DNA from: Ischnura elegans
Lineage: Eukaryota > Arthropoda > Insecta > Odonata > Coenagrionidae
Direction of reading: 5' to 3'
Length of the DNA stretch: 64,000 nucleotides
Assembly (NCBI RefSeq): GCF_921293095.1
Contig: NC_060247.1
Location: 110,999,111-111,063,110 of the forward strand
Shown here: positions 32,760-46,302 of the stretch, piece after piece
How the letters are laid out: the number at the start of each line of letters is the position of its first letter
Numbering within the stretch: the first letter of the stretch is position 1
The notes under the pieces: model-generated
Seen by the model: the letters and a program-made list of their open reading frames with translations, nothing else
Databases searched by the model: none
What the model was told of the DNA's origin: nothing
Translations under genes and position numbers: made by a program

Positions 32760-35000
32760 AATTGTTAACGCATGGACGAGTTTCTGATGATATTGAGGAA
32801 ATGTTGAATAAAATGTCCTTTTATTTCCCTTTCATTTCGTTACTACCGATTGAGTGGTTGCTAAGTTACAACACTTTAAATGCTGGTGTCCCAATGTTTT
32901 ATGTAAGACAGTCGTGACATTTCTCTCGCGTTAAACCAAGTTACGGCTTGAACCGTCCGCTATAAGCCCCTTTCACTTTTCATTCTAATATATTATAATT
33001 GTTACTGCGAGCATATTAACCGTGTTCTATACAATAAAGCCCACGGAAAATGATATCGGTAAATTGCTTGAAAAAAAAAATTCGATGAATAATTATTTTT
33101 ATACGCGCAATCGTAATTTTGCGTTTTAATGAATATCCGATAAATTCTGTAAAATAATCCGGTTTTGAGGGGGAGGGTGGTTTGGAGCTGTGGCTTCACA
33201 AGACATCTCCCTGAGTACGCAGCCGATTCGAGTTCTCGGTAGACTTCCAGGCAACGTCGCGTAAACAATTCTGCTCAAAAAGCTATTGTGATAACCGTCT
33301 CTTCGTCGGGGAAGCCCGAGGCTTATGACGTGAGTATGGTGTTAGATCGCGTGCTCATCGTGCGTCGAAGTGAGTCAAGTGGGAATTAAAGACTGCTTTA
33401 CATCAAATTACTCGCTCGCAATGTTTCTCTTCATGCATTAATGTCAGCCCGATTTATTTGATCAGTGTATAGTAAATTCTAGGTTCTCTTAGAAGATGTT
33501 TTATTGCTTTAGAGTAATAAGGATAGTGATCATGAGGTCTATCCTCTTCACTTGAAAAATCTACTTTATTACTTTAATTAAACTATATAAGTTAGCAATT
33601 TTTCATGTTACGTTGAACTCTCAGCTGCAAAGAGTGATAACAGCATTATAGTCATTGCATAATAAAATTACCGTGGCTTTGAGATGCGATAAATTGAAAT
33701 CGGTCCAAAAGAGAAATGTAAATGCATAAAAAATGAAAGCTTGTTTTTTGTGCATTTTTTCACCTAGAAAATATTAATGAAATCGAGCGAACCATATTTA
33801 TGATACGAATCTTCTAAATGTTAAATGAATGTGCGACATCGGGGTGCTACATGTTGAAATAGTTTTGCACAATCCAATTTATCTATCTTGGACCAAAATT
33901 GCCAAATTAGTATTTTAACGATGCCCAAGTTTTTAAATTATGAGACGGTTGAGATAATCCCCTTTAAGTTCGGCGGTTTGTGTAGTAGTCTGTAAAAATC
34001 ACTAGTCAATTTTTACGAGTATAACCGAATCGATGGGGACCCCGTCAAAATTTAAAAAATATTTTTTGTGTAAATTGAACTTTAAAATACGATGGATTTC
34101 TAGATGTTAGGCCTTTTTATGCTGTATGCTCTCGTCGTATGTACAATTGCTCTCAAACGTTTAGGCTTTTTTATAGGTGCGCAGCGGGACAATGATCCGT
34201 TTAATATGTTTAGGTTGATTTTCGTATTCTTAGTGTCCACTTGTCGTAAGCAGTGAGGCTCTCTGGTATACCAAATTAGTAATAATTTCATTTAATATCG
34301 GCGCTCCCTCTACCAACAGTATGTTTGTTAACAGTGGTTTTTAATATAAGTCGACAATTTCACTCATGTCGGCTTCAAAATTTAAAAATTATGTCGTCAC
34401 TGGCTAAAAGGTCTTATGAATGTTATAGTGTTAACTGTGAAATGTGCAATTTTTATTGCCTGTGTAGTGAAGCTATGTCACCATGGAATTAGGAAAGTCT
34501 TTACAATTAATTTTCAATTTATATTAAAGAACGTAATTTTTCTCTAACCCTAAGGAAAAGGTATTTGAAGACTTCCGGCCCGTAAGTTTCCTGAGAACGT
34601 CGCACTTACCGTTTATTTTATTAACCGTTACTTATCTTTCCTGTCGTCTCTTCAAATTGCTTCCTAGTGAGAACTCGGCGACTCGACCGTATGAGGACTG
34701 GTTTATGGAAGGGTTCATAGGTCGTCCGAGGAGGTTCTGTAGAAGCAGGAAATCATCTTCCACCTCACGTCATGCCACAGGAAGCATTACGTTGACGTAT
34801 CTAAGGACGCGAGGAATCAGTATCGATTTTGCGACGAAACACAAGGTCATTTCTTGCGGCCGAAGTTTCCCCTTTACTCACTTTCGAAAACTAATTGTGC
34901 GCTGCCTTAGGTTTTCCTTACGTTATTTCCGTCTCGGAAGTTTTAAGGGACTCAAGTGGTATACGCGAAGAAGGCACGTCGAATTTCAGGTTCTTTTACC
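32760..35000. other. Unassigned intergenic stretch
   Basis: No supported gene or repeat. The open frame at 34657-35010 shows no recognisable domain. Confidence 0.4.
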
Positions 35001-35007
35001 AAGATTT

Positions 35008-35023
35008 TAATAATAATAATAAT
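35008..35023. repeat. (TAA)5 microsatellite
   Basis: Five TAA units followed by TATAATTTTATTCCAC; possibly the tail of an unclassified retroposon. Confidence 0.7.
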
Positions 35024-35847
35024 ATAATTTTATTCCACACATATTCAAATACATTACATCAAAAAAAACCTTTAAGAATTGTACAATACACAGGTACCCC
35101 GTTGTGGAATAGTTCTGGGGCTGCCATCATACCTACACCGTTTAGAACATGACTGGTGCTAGCATACATAAAAAATACATTTATTTCGTTTAATTCAGTG
35201 ATTTGTTTTCTTAATAATTGCATTCGATTGGGAATTTACAGTAATATATACATGGATAACTTACTTTCTTACATGACGCATAAGAATTACATACAATATA
35301 CCTTTATTTGAAAACGTTTTTTACCACCTTTCTTAGCAGAAACTCTACTTCCTCTTACTGCATAAGCCATTTTTTAACTGCGGATGCAAAACCCCATCTT
35401 ATCTCCTTCTTTGCCACATGATTTCTATCCGACTTTAGCCAAATGTAACTGCGTATCCCCTTTGTGGGGCATGTCTAAGATAGCCAAGGATTCACGCAAT
35501 AAAATGGTTAATGTGTCCGTAATGTTGTGAATAATGACTAATAATAACTTTGTTTTTCTACTTCATAACATCTTTCTGCCCCTTGGGGACATAAAAGCTC
35601 AGTTTTTCGAAATGAAAGTATCGTTATTATTACATAATTCGTGTTATCCACTTTCATCATATTAAGTGAAGTGAATTTCAAAGGGGAATAAAATTGACGG
35701 CTATTTTTATTTCGAAGTTTCTTTGCAATTCTCGCTGTATTTCTACTTAGAAATTGTGCTACCATCATAAACCGTAATGTTTTTCTGTATTTTTTTATAT
35801 TACGTATGGTTATTAAACCTAAGATAGAGAATAAAATGAAATTAATT

Positions 35848-35935
35848 TGTTCTATTCCACACTTTATTTTAATAGAACCTAATGATGGCATGAGATACTG
35901 AAACCCTGGTCGTGCTATTTAAAATAAAGAGTGGA
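35848..35935. repeat. Fold-back repeat with about 25-bp arms
   Basis: Left arm TCTATTCCACACTTTATTTT (about 35850-35870) and right arm AAAATAAAGAGTGGAATAGG (about 35923) are inverted copies. The motif GAAACCCTGGTCGTGCTATT before the right arm resembles the one in the fold-back at 5540-5704. Confidence 0.55.
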
Positions 35936-36059
35936 ATAGGACAAAGTAATTTTATTTAATTCTATGATGAAGCAGTTCCATATTGTAGCACCGTGGACTT
36001 GGGGTTGAAGAAGAGACTGGTGAAATGCTGTGTGTGGAGTGATGTGTTTTATGGATGCT

Positions 36060-36425
36060 AAATGTGGACCTTGGGAATAAGGGCTTGGGATAGGATCAAC
36101 GCTTTTGAGATGTGGGTGTAGAGAAGGCGGGAGAAAGTGAAGTGGATGGATACAGTTAGGAATGAGGAGGTGCTGGAACTATACTAAAGAGAATGGGGAA
36201 TTGGATGGGGCGAATTTTAAGAGGGAAGGGGATTTTGAATACAGCAGTCGTGGGAGCAGTGGAAGGAGAAAAGAGGAGAGAAAAAAGGAGGCTGAAGATG
36301 AGAGAAACAGTGAGGTTAAAAAGAGGTTATAAGGAAACTAATGAGGAGGCCTCGTACAGGAGGAAGTGGAGACAACTTAAGTGTTTGAGACCTGGCAGTG
36401 AAGGGCAGAAAACCAGTTGATGATG
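36060..36425 (+). mobile_element. RTE-like LINE 3' end, degraded
   Basis: The plus strand carries RRREKVKWMDTVRNEEVLEL followed, after a stop, by NWMGRILRGKGILNTAVVGA, a lysine/arginine-rich stretch and ASYRRKWRQLKCLRPG, then a stop at 36418. It follows the same landmark order as the copies at 22000 and 61235, including the run to the end of the ORF, but from another subfamily. Confidence 0.6.
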
Positions 36426-36429
36426 ATGA

Positions 36430-38550
36430 ATGTCCATTACTTTTTAAGCAGTGTGTCTCAACGAGTTCCTGAACATTTAGCCGTTCGCGTTAATCTATTA
36501 TTTTGGGCGTTCGCGTCCATTTGGGCTCTCGTACGTAAAATAATGGCTCTAGTTTTCCAAAAAATGACTTTGAAGTCTGTTTCTTCATTGTTGAATTGTA
36601 ATTTAACACCGGAAGGGAAGAGCTATCAACTGGGCCAGAGAAAGTTGACGGAAGCATGTGCTCACCATTTTAGGAGTAATGAAGAAATAGCTTTGTCACA
36701 TATGTCGGTTTTTATTCGATGACGTACGTTATTTCTCGACATTTTTATGAAATTTTATTGTAAACCATACAACTTAAATTCTTTTTCATATATAGACTTA
36801 AAAATATTTTAATTTTTCTGCGAGAAGTGTATCCTTCTAAAAACTAAATGTAGGTCAAATGGGGAAAGAAAACTGATAATAAAACACAGATAACGCTGAA
36901 ATAAAGTAAGTTCTCTTTATCAATTTGATTTATCTGAGTGCAGGATACTTTTAATTGGATAGTCTTCATGTAATTCAGTTGGAAACTTTGTTTTATATTG
37001 ATTTTAATTTCGAAAGTTCATTATTACGAAATTCCATTTGTATTCCACAAATGATCGTCGTATTCTATTCAAGCTCGACGTAATCATTCCTTATCTTAAT
37101 TTCTTTTCCGCATCACGGAAATTCATGTGGCCATTCCCCCTCGAACTCACCCCACCTCCTGTCACCCCCGTAAATTACTTGCTCTTCGGACTTCCTTGTT
37201 CTGTGTCCAGGAAGTGTACACAACGACATCGATCTCTTCGCCGCCATACCCGAGTGCCTTTTCTCTCTCCCAAAAAGAAGGCTGTGAAGCTTGTGGTCGA
37301 GATTTTATCGTTCCGTGGAAATCTTGTCCGCTTCCTGCGTCCTCTCTTATACAGCTTCGTTTTTGTGTCACGTCCGTGGAATCTGACGATTCTTTTGCTA
37401 TTAGGCCACCCCGCGTACTGTAATGTGACTGTCTGTGTAGTTCAGCTGCGCCGTCTCATGTGTGTGGTTTTTATTTCGCTTTTTCTGGTTTATTATTTCC
37501 TATTTTTTGTGCCCTCATCAGGTTGCGACATGCCGGAGTTTATGGCTTGCCTTGTGATGCATGTGAATCATATCCCTTCGCCTATTGCTTCCGCGAACGG
37601 ACCAGAATTGGAGGCGTCCTTTTTTCTTGAGCGTTTCATAACGGTTTGACGGACGGTATAGCATTCTTTGAGCAGATAAGGGACACAAATGACCAATTGA
37701 TCGGAACAAATGGCCACTGTGTGTGGTGTGATGATGTAAATGGGTGTAGATTTCGTTGGTACAGGATGCCATGATTGGATCGGATTATTTGTATTGGCAC
37801 AAAAACGCTTTTAATTAAGTGTATTTTAAATTCCGTGCTTTTGAATTAAAATTTTCGTCAATCGTTTCTATTAAATGTTCAATTACTCTAGTGTTTAGTA
37901 TTTTATGTGTGTCGTTTGATATTTTGGAGCACATTTAGTGGTGTTATAGACTTGAGGTCAGTCATCTCTTATGACCAATGGCTTTAGGCGACAATCACGT
38001 ACATTCCTGAATTTTTTATTAAGAAACATTAACCTTTTTCATATTATAAGAATCATATTGAAGTCATGAAAATGGTTTGTTGACCTTTGTGAAATGAAGA
38101 CCATATCGTTATTAACAACCTAGTAATAAATCAGTAAAGGTTATGTTGCGAATAAAAATGGGACTCACGTGTCACTTCCCTCTCCTTTCATTCTTAATTT
38201 CTTCCGTCTCCTAAAAGGACTTGCGACTGTTATTTCTTCTTTGCTCTCCTCTTTATTTATCAGAGTGGAGAAGGCCTTGCGTTTTCGTTTATTTCGTTTT
38301 GAAAATTTGTTTCAATTGAATTTATCACGCATGAATATAGAGAGACTTCAAGATTGGGGCTAAATCTATTAATTTTTATTTTTTGTACTCACCTTTTCCT
38401 ATTCCCATAGTGATACTAAAATGGAGGTTTTGATCTTGTTCTTAGTTATTGGTTACTGCCCAGCCAACTTAAGCGCTGTGTTTCTTTACCTATTTGTACT
38501 TGAGTTTGACGCGCGGCTAGGACATGGTGCGCCCAACTTAATGGCTGCAA
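36430..38550. other. Unassigned stretch with an uninterpreted long open frame
   Basis: A 203-residue frame runs from 37038 to 37649 on the plus strand, but it overlaps other frames, lacks domains and is rich in Phe, Leu and Arg, as expected from pyrimidine-rich DNA. No splice-supported gene was found. Confidence 0.35.
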
Positions 38551-38551
38551 A

Positions 38552-38844
38552 CATGGGTGTACCCAGTGGGGGGCAGCAGCGGGCAGTTGCCATCCCCCTA
38601 GGAGTAAATTAAATTTAGTTTAAAACGAAAGTTTTGAACAATTTTTCTTTTAATCCAAGAAAAGAGATATTAGAATAAAACATGTGATTAAAATAACATA
38701 ATTTTTTTGGAGCAAATAGTTTTAAAAACTAATAATGCGATGTTAAAATTGTCTTGACATTTTTGTTTCCTTAACCTTTTGTGTGTTACAACCTGAACGA
38801 CCTCGGCTTGCCCCCCTCTAGTTTTGATCCTGGGCACGCCCTTG
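38552..38844 (+). mobile_element. hAT-like MITE, 293 bp, same family as 8607-8891
   Basis: Left end CATGGGTGTACCCAG and right end CTGGGCACGCCCTTG are inverted repeats. Flanks GCTGCAAA and GCTACGAG match at 5 of 8 with only transitions. It shares the CTTGCCCCCCTC and CTAGTTTTGATCCTGGG blocks with the copy at 8607. Confidence 0.6.
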
Positions 38845-38849
38845 GCTAC

Positions 38850-40900
38850 GAGAGAATCGGTATTCATCTTTTCAGATGTAACTGTGTACTTAAATGCAAA
38901 AGTCTGAAGGACAAAGCTCTAGCGATTGTTGTGAGTGGATTCAAACACGAGTGCTAGGAATTGCCATTGGCAGTGGATACAGTTAGGATTTGCGAGTCCA
39001 AAGTCTGATTACTTATTTATACTGAAACGTACCAGGATCAGTTGTATTCGCCGCCGGAAAATGATCGTTTAGCCGATATCTAGTTCAACTGAGACATTTG
39101 GTGCGCTGGTAAGAAAAATAACTGGAAGAAAGAGGAGAGACTCTCTCTCGCTCCCTGTCCACTCTCGATGTTTTCATCTGGTGTCATTTCCGGTTCAGGA
39201 GCAGCTGTGCCGTTGGATGACGCAGTCCCGGTTGAGGGCACGATGCGCCTATGTGCTCCCGCGATCCGACCCGTTGCGTTGGCTCCTGCGAGAGGGTGTT
39301 TAGCGCCTGTTATCAGGCCAGAAGAAGAAAACCTCCATGGTTGGCTCGTGGTCGCGGGACAAAAGGCAGCATTCATCCGACGCCATAGGGATACCCCTTT
39401 GTGGCCTCACATTTCTCTCTCGACACTGCCGTGCATCGGTCTTTTCCTTCTGCTCTCAAGTCTTTTAATCCCTACTCGCACGCTACATTTCGAAGGCAAC
39501 GACACCATCACCTCGTAGGAGTTAATTTTGCGACTGCTGATATAGTTTCCGAGATATAAAACAAAGAAGATCATCTCTTCGGAAGTTTTCTTTTCGCACT
39601 CGCAAGTGTGAATCATCATTTATCTCATATGCTCATCGTTTCATACTTAGGTTTTATTGCTGGTGAGATTGGGGGGATTCATGTACGTAATTCGCCTTTG
39701 TATATTCGGACGTCTTATTCCGTGAGGTTGTGCAACTTTCGTGCCGGGAAAATTCTGGCGTTTTGGCGTCAAGACCTTTGTAATCAGGACTAATCCCATT
39801 CGAAGATTACTTAAATGGGTCTAAGTTGATTAAAAATGGCAACTGTCATCTGATAGTTATTTGTTATGACTATTTGCATATTTATTTTTTTATTATTTTT
39901 CTATAACTCTAATCCAAAAAAATAATTTATTGCCACTAAGTATATACTGTAATAGTAAATAATAATCCCAGATTACGATGCGGCTTAAATTATGCTGAAA
40001 AATATGTTCTTAAGTTTGCTATGCTATCTTCGGATGTGGGATACCCTTTTTCAATGCGTGCGTCGTAGGAGTCCTAAATGGTTATGCGCTCTTGTCTTTG
40101 TCCAAACCTCCGTAGGTTTAGTTCGCATAAAGCAGGCTTTAATTGCTCTTTACACTGCGGTCTTGCATCCTTCTAGTATTGGGTATTTCTCTTATGAAGT
40201 GGGTATCAATAATCTATAACATTCAAGTTCCTTGGAGAAGAGGAAATCTAGTCCTGTTTTCATCAAATAAGTATACAAGTTTTCGTTGATTTCTAATGAA
40301 TTCCAGGTTCCTAGTTTTTACTTGAATGTCTTTTTTTTCAAAAAGTAAATTTAGGTGTGTATTATATTTTATTTAATGCAAAAAGTTTGAGTTATCTGAC
40401 GGTATTTGTCGGAATCTTTTCATAATAAACACAAACCTACTTACTCATTTTCTTCAGGTGAAAATTTTCAGTGGAAAAATTTTATCTTTCTGTGTCGATA
40501 ATTGCATTAAATATTTATAGCTGCCGCAATTTTTGTTCTGTTTTCATTTGAAACGTGGTAATGCAAATATTCCCCTTCCTCGCCTCATATTCCACGCTTT
40601 CGTTTGGTGGCTGTAAATCGATTGACGTACTAATGGCTTCCTTTTTTTCCCCCCGCGAGGTGTCGCTTTCAGGGGCGGTTGAGTGCGTCGTCAAGATCGC
40701 CTATACAGTAATTACCCCAAGCATTGTGCGTTAACTTGGGGGATGACGGCTGTATTTTCCCCCGTGAGTCAAGAAAGGGTGGCCACTTGATCGATACGAG
40801 AATCCCTTGAGAGAAAGAGAGAGAGAGATTCGGCTCTGGTCACGACATCTGAGAGGAGCATTCCCCCTTTGAGAGGGCGAGAGTAACCCGATACACCCCT
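38850..40900. other. Unassigned intergenic stretch
   Basis: No supported gene. The region 39110-39420 is GC-richer, with overlapping open frames on both strands, but shows no domain. A short GA-rich run occurs at about 40811-40829. Confidence 0.35.
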
Positions 40901-41006
40901 CCTCTTGCGCCAGGTGCGCGAAATTTGCTGACTGCGTGCACCCACACGATAATTTTCATCACGCAGCGTTATGACCAGTCCCCGAGGTGAAGCCGTTTCC
41001 CCGGAG
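40901..41006 (+). repeat. Diverged direct repeat, copy 1
   Basis: Shares the order CCTCTTG-GCCAGGTGC, CACGCAG-G-TATGAC-AGTC and CGAGGTGAAG-CGT-CCCCGAG with copy 2 at 41862-41965, about 960 bp downstream. It is an interspersed repeat of unknown class or a local duplication. Confidence 0.55.
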
Positions 41007-41861
41007 ACGGTTAATGTTCGTTGTATTGAAGCCTCGAGTAGAGTATCTATTATTCATTGGGTATAGAGAAATCAATACAGTAAAATCCGTATATAACGCG
41101 GGTATTGGGGGACGGAGTTAATATGCTCCGCATGTAAACTCTCTCTCCATCTTTGCAGGCAATGAGTTGGCCTAAAGAAGCCAGCTACAATGCCGGCGAA
41201 ACTGATGTCTTCAAAGATTGACACACGCGATGCATATCCCGTGAATCTCTTCGGAATAAACTCGTTTCTCAAAAATATTTGTTTCTTTCCTTTTCATTGT
41301 GGGGTATTTTGGATCGTTCATGTATACTGTAGATGCGTTTGTTAAGTCAAAGTATTGGTCCTGATGAACCTCAAATAGTGAAGAGTTCGTTCTGGATAAC
41401 CCGTTGTACATGTATACTTAAGCTAGAATCGTCTTCAAGGAGCTGCTTGAATTTTCGCTTTCAGCATGGACAGGTTTCGTGAAGAGCGCAGAAATAGTAA
41501 TTATCAACCACGAGGGCACTTCCGTCTTGTAAGTAAAGGTGAAAATTTATCTAATCGGAATAAAGGGAAGGAAATACAATTTTCCAAATATTTCCCACGT
41601 TAAAACAAGAAGTATTTTTTCCAAAGAAGTTGCGACTGTGGTGCATAAAAAGCAACCTTGTGTAAGTATTTATTTTGTTACGCCAGTGTTACGGGTCGAT
41701 TTTCTACCAAACGTCGAAATAGGTAGGTGATGTTTTTATCTTTTTATGATATAAGATTTTAATGAAACATGGCGAAAAAAAATTTGAAACGAAGTCGGTG
41801 CCTTTCTTGTCTCGGTGGAGTTCTTCACCGAAGTATCGTCCATAATGTTGTAAGGTAATAT

Positions 41862-41965
41862 CCTCTTGGGCCAGGTGCATTAAATATATTACCTGCTGGC
41901 CGCCTGCTCCCAATTTTAGTCACGCAGTGCTATGACTAGTCTCGAGGTGAAGGCGTCCCCCGAGT
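41862..41965 (+). repeat. Diverged direct repeat, copy 2
   Basis: Matches copy 1 over roughly 105 bp with frequent substitutions and small gaps; the best block is TATGACTAGTCTCGAGGTGA. No LTR-type TG...CA ends or coding region between the copies was recognised. Confidence 0.55.
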
Positions 41966-41969
41966 CATT

Positions 41970-43530
41970 GTACTTTTTTATGAATATGCGAGTTGAGAAT
42001 TTTTTTTAGCTCCCGAAACTAAATCAATATCATCCAGCTTTGCGTGCTTGAACCAGTGAATAATGAAATATGAACATATACTTACAGTGATGATATATCG
42101 CGTGTTGCCACGGTGAATAAACCAGTTGGATATTTCTCGAGTTTGAAAACGATTGATCACCGAGATTCTGAGGTTCAAGTTGTTCCTCATCCCAAGGATA
42201 TATGTATAGTCTACTTTTTCGACTGAGAATTCTTCCTTCTGATGTATGCATTCAAAACGACTTTTCATCTTAACTTTTCAGACTTTTTTTGTTGAAGCTT
42301 TTGAAGCTTTCAGATCGTTCTTCTGCGCATTTAGTTTTTTTTTAATAGTAAAAGTCTTCGGTAACGATCAACCAGTCGCTTGCTGAGGCGCATTGTTTGA
42401 AATTTTGATGCCGCACAATTAGTCGTATTTGTCTCTTTTCCTGCTGCATTGCTCTTTTTTAACTGACGCTATAATTTGTTGAGGGTATTTTAAGGTAGAA
42501 CGCACTGGTGAAAAAATTTGGCACTTGAGGTACATACATGTCTTGACAAGGATCTGCTCTTAATAATCTGTACATGTAAAGACTGTAGCTTTAGTTTTTA
42601 GGGAGCAATACCTCAGGAGAAACGATGTATCGAGCTGGAGATGCGTCTACATAAGCTAAATTATTTTAAATGGTCACAGATGAACTGCTCTTTGATATTA
42701 TAAATGGAGTGTTGCATAGATTTTTCTTAAAAAATATGTATGCCTAATGTCAGCTATTACTTTCAGTGTGTTACGATTTTCACTGACATGAGATAGTGTG
42801 CCGCTATGAGGCGAACTTTGGTGTTGAACTTATATCTTCTTCCACATCCGGTTATATACGCTTTCACAGTAATTATTCTTATACTTCTGATGATGCACAA
42901 TGATAACGTACTGTCCACTTTAATGAAGCGGACAGTGTACTAAATTATCTTCGTCTATCATTTAATATGCTGTTCCGCGACATCTCCCCAGAAAAAGATG
43001 AATTTACATTTTTTGGTATTTTTAATGCCACATTTCGTTCACCAGCCGGGATTCCAACGAAAGATGTGAGGCTCTGTTCGAAATTTCCTTGAACTCGTCA
43101 TCCTCGCTCTGACCTCGTCCGGGGTGGTCCATTCTCGAGTTGGACGAGGCCGTATCCTATGAGCTGTCACTTCCGCGGTTGCGTCATTATTAATACATAC
43201 TTGCCCGTCTACCAGCAGATATGATGCGGCTACTGTCTTATTCAAGCTCTATGAACTCTGTGTCGTAATCGAATATGATTGGGAACAATGGTAGGATATA
43301 CGGGTGGAACCAATCAAAGTGTAATCAATCCCGGTTACTCTCATGAGTTTGATAAGTTCACTTAACTCGATTAATAATGATAATGATCTTATAACCATTA
43401 TATTGAAGAGGAGCGATCGCTTGAACATAGCGTGCGAGCAAACTTTATACGCTCATGTATCTTCATAAGCATCCGTCTAAGTTTCTAGTCATCCGAGGAA
43501 AATTATTCGGCCGATTTGTATTAATTCGGT
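41970..43530. other. Unassigned intergenic stretch
   Basis: No supported gene, transposon terminus or tandem repeat. Confidence 0.4.
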
Positions 43531-43539
43531 ACTCAACCA

Positions 43540-43720
43540 GCTATTTCGGAACCAGGTTCTCGGAATACTGCCTCCCATTCTTTTAGAAACTTCTTGATAG
43601 CTCACTTGCTGGATCTATTTGGTCTTCATCCTCCTTGCTTAGTGCCAAATTTTTAACGATTTCTCCTTAGTTTTTTTCTGCTGAGGTCGCCGTCCAATCC
43701 TTGCTGTCATAGGCATCGAG
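43540..43720 (-). mobile_element. Possible RTE-like LINE scrap
   Basis: The minus strand reads WTATSAEK, then RMKTK, a stop, then IQQVSYQEVSKRMG, resembling the WTLT-ED and RRM-KIKW-DRVTNEEVL landmarks of RTE ends. It is heavily decayed; confidence is limited. Confidence 0.35.
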
Positions 43721-43869
43721 AAACCTTCCAGCTTTCTCAATAGAAGAGTCCTTGAACTTAAAGATAAAATAGGACGTAACGTTATGTTCTCCAATTTAGA
43801 GGACGCTTCATACTTCCCTTTCGACCGGTTGTACTTTTTGGTAACGTATTGATCGTTTAAAAATCATAG

Positions 43870-45505
43870 AAAGAGCGGAATAAGTAAATTAGGTAATAAT
43901 TTCAGAATTTTCGTGTATGTTAAATATTAAAAAAAATACATTGGAGAAATCAGGGGTGTAAAAGTTAAAATTTGAATTTAGATAATGGTGATCAAGGGTC
44001 CTGTTTATTTTTCATGAACATTTCAAAATTATGTAATTAATTAGGTGTAAGCGAGTAATGCGTCAATTGGGTCGAGCAGTTGGGTGTGTCTCTCCGGGGT
44101 TACGCTTCAAAGGGTGTATCTACAAGTGAAGGCTCTTTACTGCAAGACTTTTTTTTTACCCTGACCTCACTAGGGAGGAGGAGAAGAAAAGAAAAAGGAA
44201 TGAGGATCCGCTGCCGGAGCCCAGCGGCGCGTCGCCTCCGCGGTAGGAATAGGGACGGAAGGGAATATATTCCCGTATCGTTATTAAGGAGATACGATAC
44301 TCAAAGGCATCGCTGTCTACCTAATTTAATTTCTTAACAATACAACACGTGTTTCAACTTGCTCGCTGTCATCATTAGTTGCAGAGTTATTTCATAACAG
44401 ACAGATTTCAAAAGTCTATTCTTTCAACGAGAATATTACGTTATCCCACTTAAACATCTGTAAAAAATGTTGAGTGTCTTTTTTCCTCGGTCTACATGTT
44501 TTTAATCTAATTATTTATTTATTTATTTATTTAAGTATCATCTCTCTAATCGTTTTCCTCAAGATTTTATACTTTAATAACTACTCCTAAAAAGGTAAAC
44601 AACTAGATTTTGAAACATATTAGAGTATTTGAAATATCTTTGTACCTGATAATGACTGCGAGCAAATTGAATCACGCGTCATAGTGTTTGAAATTAAAAT
44701 AGTTAGACAGAGCGATATCTTTTCACTTTGCTGTTATACAGTACTTCTCCCGAAACAATCAACTTGGTTAATTAGGGAGACTTGGGCTACCACATGTGAA
44801 ACTGGATTTTACTGATCCTAGAGAAATGGAAGATCATCCTATGAAGAAATGATCCAGAGTTTTTTTTCTCTAGATTAGTATTTTGTCACCAAAAATGGTC
44901 AGTGAAGCGGTAGGGATGCGTCCTCTTAATGCAGTACATTTTTGCATGCAACGTTCTTTTCTTCCATTGTTCTAACATTGTTGGATTTGCTGTAGGAATT
45001 ACTAGCCATTGGCAAATTTCGTCTTTGCATGAATATGCATGTATATTTAGCTAAAATGTAAATAATTTCTATGACCGTGCGGAGTACATGTGGCGGTCCA
45101 CTTTCATGCAGCATGTTGGTAATTCGTCACCCCCTGCCAAACACCCCAGAAGTGACTCGCAGGGTATTACGTAGACGTACATAATGTGACACCTTGGAAA
45201 TGACGTATGTGTTGTTTCGAAACCTGAGTCGCTTGCATACTTATTTAAGGAATAAAAATGTCTGTCATCTGAAGTTATTTACATTAAGAGTAATTGCATT
45301 TCACAATCAACTTATCGTGTAATATATATTTCTATAGCATAACTTTCGGACAAATCGAAGAGTTTTTAAATCTGAAAGCAATTCATTGGAGATGCCCTTA
45401 TAAATGAAAATTAATAATCACTGTGAATTGCTATCCGTGATAATATTTGAAATGCAGTTGGTTGACAGATTATCATGGATTCAAGCATGATCATTAATAC
45501 ATTAC
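43870..45505. other. Unassigned intergenic stretch
   Basis: No supported gene. An (ATTT)n microsatellite lies at 44511-44533 and a CAACACGTGTTTCAAC motif at 44342-44357. Confidence 0.4.
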
Positions 45506-45511
45506 ACATAC

Positions 45512-45774
45512 ATATCGATGGCTAAGTTCTAACAACATGTATCTCAAAAATAGCAACTTTTCAGAAGAGCAAAAAAACGATTATTTTTCGTTTACTTGTA
45601 CACTGAAATTCGTAACCAAAAGTTCATAAAACTGAAAAAGAAGCATAAATTTACAAACAAAGACTTTTTTTTTGCTTGTATTTTATTTTTTAATGTCATT
45701 ACACTTGATTTAAGATACCTGCCTCAAACCGGTCGGATTTGAGATACTTGTTGATAGAACTTAGCCATCGATAT
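45512..45774. mobile_element. MITE with about 35-bp inverted termini, 263 bp
   Basis: The left end ATATCGATGGCTAAGTTCTA is matched by its exact reverse complement at the right end, and similarity continues through CAAC and GTATCTCAAA. No coding capacity. The duplication cannot be fixed because the flanks are AT-rich; the superfamily is unknown. Immediately downstream (45779-45950) is a stretch of loosely repeated GATTC/GAATC motifs. Confidence 0.65.
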
Positions 45775-46302
45775 AATGTATTCTCCATGGATTCAAGATT
45801 CACACATTCGATAATCATATGGATTCGATAATCACATGCATTCGAGACTCCCACGGTTCACTCGGTGCATTATGAGCGATTTATAGAACCGATTCATTGC
45901 CATGAATCAAATCCCATGAACCGAATCCACTAAATGAACCTCAATTCCCACCTCTACTGTGGATCCACCTTCACGCTGTCGCATTCAGCTTGGCTTTCTC
46001 TTGTCGTGAGGCGGAGGAACCCGTCTGGATTCCGTGCAGCCGCCGCTTCCTCCTCCCCCTCTTTCGTGCGTGATCACGGAAGTTGAGTCACGGCGACAGT
46101 GCCCGCCTCCCTCGCGTGCGAGCGTGGGTGGGGCCGTGTCCTCTTCTTGTCTGCCACCTCGCGCGCCGCCGCCGACAATGGAAAATTGGCGCCGGCACCT
46201 AACAGTCCTCTGCCACCCAACATCATTGGGTTGTTCACATCGATAGTAATTGGTGGATAAAGGATGCACATCACTCCTGTGGAACTTGTCGTAACCTATC
46301 TA

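Noticed and set aside
37038-37649. 203-residue plus-strand open frame
   Set aside because: It lies in pyrimidine-rich DNA with several overlapping frames and has no recognisable domain; its Phe/Leu-rich make-up fits chance.
41087-41130. TACAGTAAAATCCGTATATAA resembling a Tigger-like terminus
   Set aside because: Only one end was found; no matching inverted end with TA was seen nearby.
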